DNA of 64,000 nt, from the NCBI GenBank assembly GCA_013397075.1, contig VWZS01003940.1:434001-498000 (forward strand), read 5' to 3'. Both the position numbers and the translations under genes were made by a program. Below the pieces are notes generated by a model, which did no database searches, was not told where the DNA came from, and saw only the letters and a list, made by a program, of their open reading frames with translations. Each line of letters begins with the position of its first letter. The stretch's first letter is position 1. The DNA comes from Rhabdornis inornatus. Taxonomy: Eukaryota > Chordata > Aves > Passeriformes > Rhabdornithidae. Below are positions 59,606-64,000 of this stretch, piece by piece.

Positions 59606-62600
59606 CTAAATAACTTTACTGAAGAAAACTTAGGCAGTCACAGCCATACAGATCGCTGTGCTAGATTTGGAAAAGAAAGGATTTTGCTCCCTTCAGCTTA
59701 TATGATTTCAGCCTACATTTTTCTTTAGATGCCTACTACCCTCACCAGAGCTACAACCCCGTCAAGGTAACAGCAACAACTTGTTATCTTGTCACAACAA
59801 GAGAGAGACAAATAATTCAATGAGTGGGTCTAACAACATAAACAACATATGAAGTTTGCACATACCACATAGAAACACCTAACTTCTTATTTTCTTCTGA
59901 TGCATGATTTCATCAACTTCTTCATCATGCACAGCATAATTCTGTTACTATGGTAAACAATTTATCTCTCTCATTTTATTAATAGCCATTCAAAACAATA
60001 AAAAATTGAATCTACAAATTTAGGTTTATGCCTTTGGCAAAGGCAGACTGTTTTGTAGATCAGCAGATGTAACTGTCCTACCCAGAAAACCTCGCTATCC
60101 AAGGCTTGTGTTATGTTCACACAGATGTTCACAAACAAATTCAGTCTATGATTATTTTCAGATTAATGACATCCTGCTCTATTAGAGCATTGCCAAATCA
60201 TCCTTTTATTGCCAGTCTTGCAAGGTTTTGTGCTTTTTTTTCCTAAAGCTCCAAATCTAAAAGACACATGATTAGTCAAAACCCTCGGTTTTCCTTCCTA
60301 CAGTCTCAAACAAGCCTTGTCGCAATCTTGACTCATGTTACCCTAGGGGCCCAAAGAACAGAAGTTAATTGTCACATTTTCTTAACCACTTTCAAGACTT
60401 TTAAGGGTCTGACTCATGATTTCTAATGCCTACAGTTGGCAATACTGCATATACATTACGTGTGTCATATCATCCATATGCCAGTAAACAAAATCTTTAT
60501 GAAATGTCCAATTAGTTACTACTCACCCTGTTTATAACAAATGATTTTTTAAAATAATGTTCAAATCTCTGGTGCCAAAGAAGTTATATCACTGCAGTAG
60601 TCACTCACAGCAACAGAAAATAAATTCCTCATTAATCTGATTAAAAACAATTAGTAAAATCTACCTCCTACTCAAGTATGCATGTGAAACCTCAACAGAA
60701 CTACTTTTGATTTCTTAACTCAGCAGCCTACAAAACAAAAGGTAAGCCATGAAAACTCTTACTAAATATCAACTGTACAAGCATTTTCTGTACTGCTGTC
60801 ATTGAAATACAAACATAAGAGACAACTTGTGAAGGTTTGTTCCATCTAAGGACTCACTGTCATTGTGTGCTTACCAGTGCCCCCAGCCCACCAGTGGAGG
60901 CATTTTGGGGAGATCTGCAGGTTACCTTAGTCCTGCTGCTGAGAACAGCACCTTCACCAGGCCAGCCACCTGGCAGCAGATTTGGCGTATACTCCACGTC
61001 TAAGAAGCTTCTGCAAAAGGAAGAGCAGAATGTTTGTTTATAACATGGCACAGTAGCATTTCTACGTTTGAATTCAGATTTATGGCAAAATTTGATGTTT
61101 TGATTACTCATGCTAACATTTAATCAGTTTTACACTTTAGAGAAAGGCCCTCATTTATAATGCTTGGCATCAAGTAACCAGAATCAGAAAACCTGACATA
61201 AAACAAAAATACTTCCTCCATATAAATACATACAGCGGAACTAATTTCAGGCATATTTAAATTATCCATTAACTCAATTAGATATTTACACCATTCAGTT
61301 CACCTCTTTCATTTTGGCTCTACTTTTGAGCCTACAAATAAAAACCTTGTGTATGCTATACAGATGTGATGATTGTAGCTCAGAATGAATCAGAGACATA
61401 TAAATGGTTAAGCAATCTACATGCTCAGACTTGCTTAGTCTGAGTCAGAACTATTTTTCTCTCCATGAACCTCATAAGCAACTTTCTAGACTAATAGAAA
61501 AAATATAAGCAAGGAAAGAAGGGAGTAAAGAAGAAAATACTTGGGAGATATTTTTGTTTCAAGGACTTTAAAGATTATTAAGTTAATTACCAGATTGGCA
61601 ATTAATATCTTATAATTAAAGACTAAAAAATGTTTCATAAATTGAACATCTACTTGACATTATCTATTAGAAGCCCAACCTGCACACTACTGCTGTAATG
61701 GAAATGTTGTTGCTCATTTTGCCAGGAACTAAACATGTTTATCTCTACATTTCTTAATATATAAACACACTTTGTTTTCTGGCGTCACACTGGAATATCC
61801 CCAAGAACATATTTGTATGATTTAATGCTTTAATACCTGGGTTGCCTTCCCCGGAATTAGATCCAATACCTTGTATTGGTTAAGAAAGTAATTTTTAATC
61901 AAAACTTCCCACCATTTCTAAAAACAAAATGGCAGAGAAATTACTCCATTCCATGGAATGCATTTTTAAAAGTCTGTATTAGTGGTAGGATTTATCAATT
62001 TGCATCCGAGCATTGCTCCTGCGTTCTCTTCACACTGTTGCCCAGTCCACATGATCTGAGCAACCACTCCCAACTGACAGACAGCAGGAACAATGTGCAC
62101 TTCATTTTCCCCCTTTTTTTTAAAGACAGACTTCTTTTCATCTCTGAGCACAAGTTTATACTTCACTGATTTTATTCAGCTTGCCATAATCTTTACCCTT
62201 AATGCAAAAAAGTCATCTGCTATGTGAGTTAGATAGGGAAAATACATAATGCATGCAATAGAGAGAATGCACTGAATTAGATCTTAGTAAGCATCTACAT
62301 CTGCCATTCAGTCATTGCTGGTAACATTTTCCTGAAGCCATATATATTTCAAGCTTTGGTTTAGGAGTTGGGGGAAGGGGGTGTTTTCACTGAAGTAAAA
62401 ACCACCAAAAATTGAGATGGAAATACTGTAGTGTTGCTACCTCTGACTCTAGCAGTGTAGTACCTGTATTCACTACTTTCACACACAAAAAAACATGCAG
62501 CTATACAAAAAGCAGAAAATCCCTCCAAATTAATTGTTTCATAAGCAAGTGAAAAAGTTGACTATGTAAACACATCAAGGTTGTACTGATTATGGTCAAA

Positions 62601-64000
62601 TGCACAATTAATGTAACACACCATCTAGAACTGTTGTTCCTGGGAACCTCAAGACACTGAGATGTATTAAGGTATAGAACAAAACAGGTGTCTTGATTTG
62701 TTAATGTGATTAAGTACACAGGACAAAAACATAACACATCTAGCCAAAGCATGCTTGTGCTGTGGCTATTTCACATTTTATCCTTGAATTTAGACTAGCC
62801 TCTGTGTGCTCTGAAGTGCAATCTTGCTTTCTGCCTCTGTTATTGGTCAAGAAGTTGAAAGTGATCAGACATGCACCAGCCCAAAGTTAAGACAAGGCTC
62901 TCTGTCCAAGAGCTGTCAGCATTGTGCTTTCCTACAGCAAACTACCACAATAAAGGCTGGACTTGAGACGTGGTGAAGGACAATAAATGTTCCTTTCTTC
63001 CCCCTGCCTTGAGCAGCTTATTTCCACCCCAGTATACATATTTTTGGAAGAGGTGCCAAAGATGCCAGTGGAGAAAATGTATAATTTTCACAGAATGAAG
63101 GGTTTAATATACACATATACGTTTTAACTCCAATAACAATCTCTCTGGTATTCTTCCCAAATGTGTTGATAACACTTTTGATGATATAAACATGAAAAGC
63201 AGTAACAGACTTTTATTTCCAATCAGCTTTTTATTTCCTCCGTGACTGCAGACACCTCTCTCAGCATAATCCAGAGCAAGGTTATCCTACACTAGTGTTT
63301 GACAAGTTCCCATCAAACATTCCTGATGGAACAGGTGATGACACATTCACTGCTATGCCACACCAAGTGCCAAGGGAAACCCTAACGTGCATAAGCTTTC
63401 AGAATGGGACATAGAACACTTTCTTAATTAGCACTTGGTCACATTTGCGTTTGTCATCTCAGTGGAAAAGGATCCTCCATGGAAGCCTGAGCATTGAAAC
63501 AGGAGCTTGAAAAACACAATAGCAAAATGAAAGGCAACATGGCAATTCTAGACAGTGCACTTGAAAGAGAAGTATTGATTTTTTTCTTTTTTTCCTGAAG
63601 GATGATAGGTACATAATCAAGCTTAAAATCAGGAATAGAACAGAAGAATATTAAAGTTATATTCTGTTTATTCTTCTTTGGTAAACTTTACTGTCAACGT
63701 AAACCACTTAAGGTCAGTTTCATAGTCCTGTGGTACCATGCAAAGTTCCTCAGGCACCTTCCTGGGCCAAAGTCAGAGCAGGTATTGAAATGAGTTCCAT
63801 GAGTGCAGCCAAGCACCTTGGGCACACAGGGGGCAGCTCTCTTCCCACCCATCAGCTGCTTCTATACTTAGGCTGCAATTGTTCTCCTCTGCCTTTTCCC
63901 AAGAACAGTCATATCCAAAACCCGACATCACACCCACTGTGGGAGCACCCCACTCTGGAAGGGAAGTGCAGGACTCACCTTCAGCATAGAGACTTACCGG
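59606..64000. other. Unassigned AT-rich non-coding stretch
   Basis: No recognised repeat, RNA gene or exon. Open frames are 97 codons or fewer. In the last 30 bases the minus strand reads CCGGTAAGT (about 63991-63999) and CTGAAGGTGAGT (about 63972-63983). Both fit splice-donor sequence, but any exon would lie mostly outside the window and neither can be supported. Confidence 0.4.

Noticed and set aside
1..64000. Bacterial-style features: operons, CRISPR arrays, riboswitches, terminators, defence systems
   Set aside because: The composition, low coding density and avian CR1, SINE and LTR content show vertebrate nuclear DNA. No regularly spaced repeats or gene clusters were found.

Overview
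The window looks like avian nuclear DNA, most likely from a neoavian bird and possibly a passerine. The main evidence is a near-complete solo ERV long terminal repeat at 45412-45987 (minus strand), whose sequence matches a family I recall as abundant in passerine-type genomes. Several CR1 LINE 3' fragments of the kind that dominate bird genomes support this. The DNA is AT-rich, with short GC-richer islands that mostly coincide with repeats. The species and chromosome cannot be named from what is visible.

I found no protein-coding gene, no credible exon chain, no tRNA, rRNA or snRNA gene, no CRISPR array and no operon-like organisation. The longest open frames (195 codons on the minus strand at 40274-40861; 199 codons on the plus strand at 54170-54769) are near the length expected by chance in 64 kb of AT-rich DNA, and one overlaps an LTR-like segment. 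The window is best read as intergenic DNA (a gene desert) or the inside of a very large intron.

Layout: 1-2340 is AT-rich, with a CR1 tail at about 1955-2045 followed by a run of short perfect hairpins (2063-2337). 2341-14200 is mostly unassigned, with a CR1 reverse-transcriptase relic near 3.95 kb, a G-quadruplex-prone GGGAAA array at 8033-8149 and a 19-bp tandem repeat at 11624-11670. 14230-17500 is the densest repeat cluster: CR1 (plus), CR1 (minus), a GC-rich block with a 16/20-bp minisatellite, another CR1 (plus) and a decayed L1-like reverse-transcriptase fragment (minus, about 16985-17500). 17.5-38.8 kb is largely featureless apart from an ancient MIR-like SINE (19.28-19.46 kb), purine-rich and alternating purine-pyrimidine tracts and microsatellites. 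38.8-46 kb holds a second MIR-like relic, two LTR-like segments of opposite polarity around 40-41.3 kb (with one ambiguous base at 41300) and the solo LTR. 46-64 kb holds two more CR1 fragments, low-complexity tracts and a third possible MIR-like relic.

No genes work together here. The content records several retrotransposon waves: amniote-age MIR and L1-like relics, then CR1, then ERV LTRs. I did not find a new biological system. The items most worth a second look are the L1-like relic, because L1 is nearly absent from bird genomes, and the hairpin cluster at 2.06-2.34 kb.
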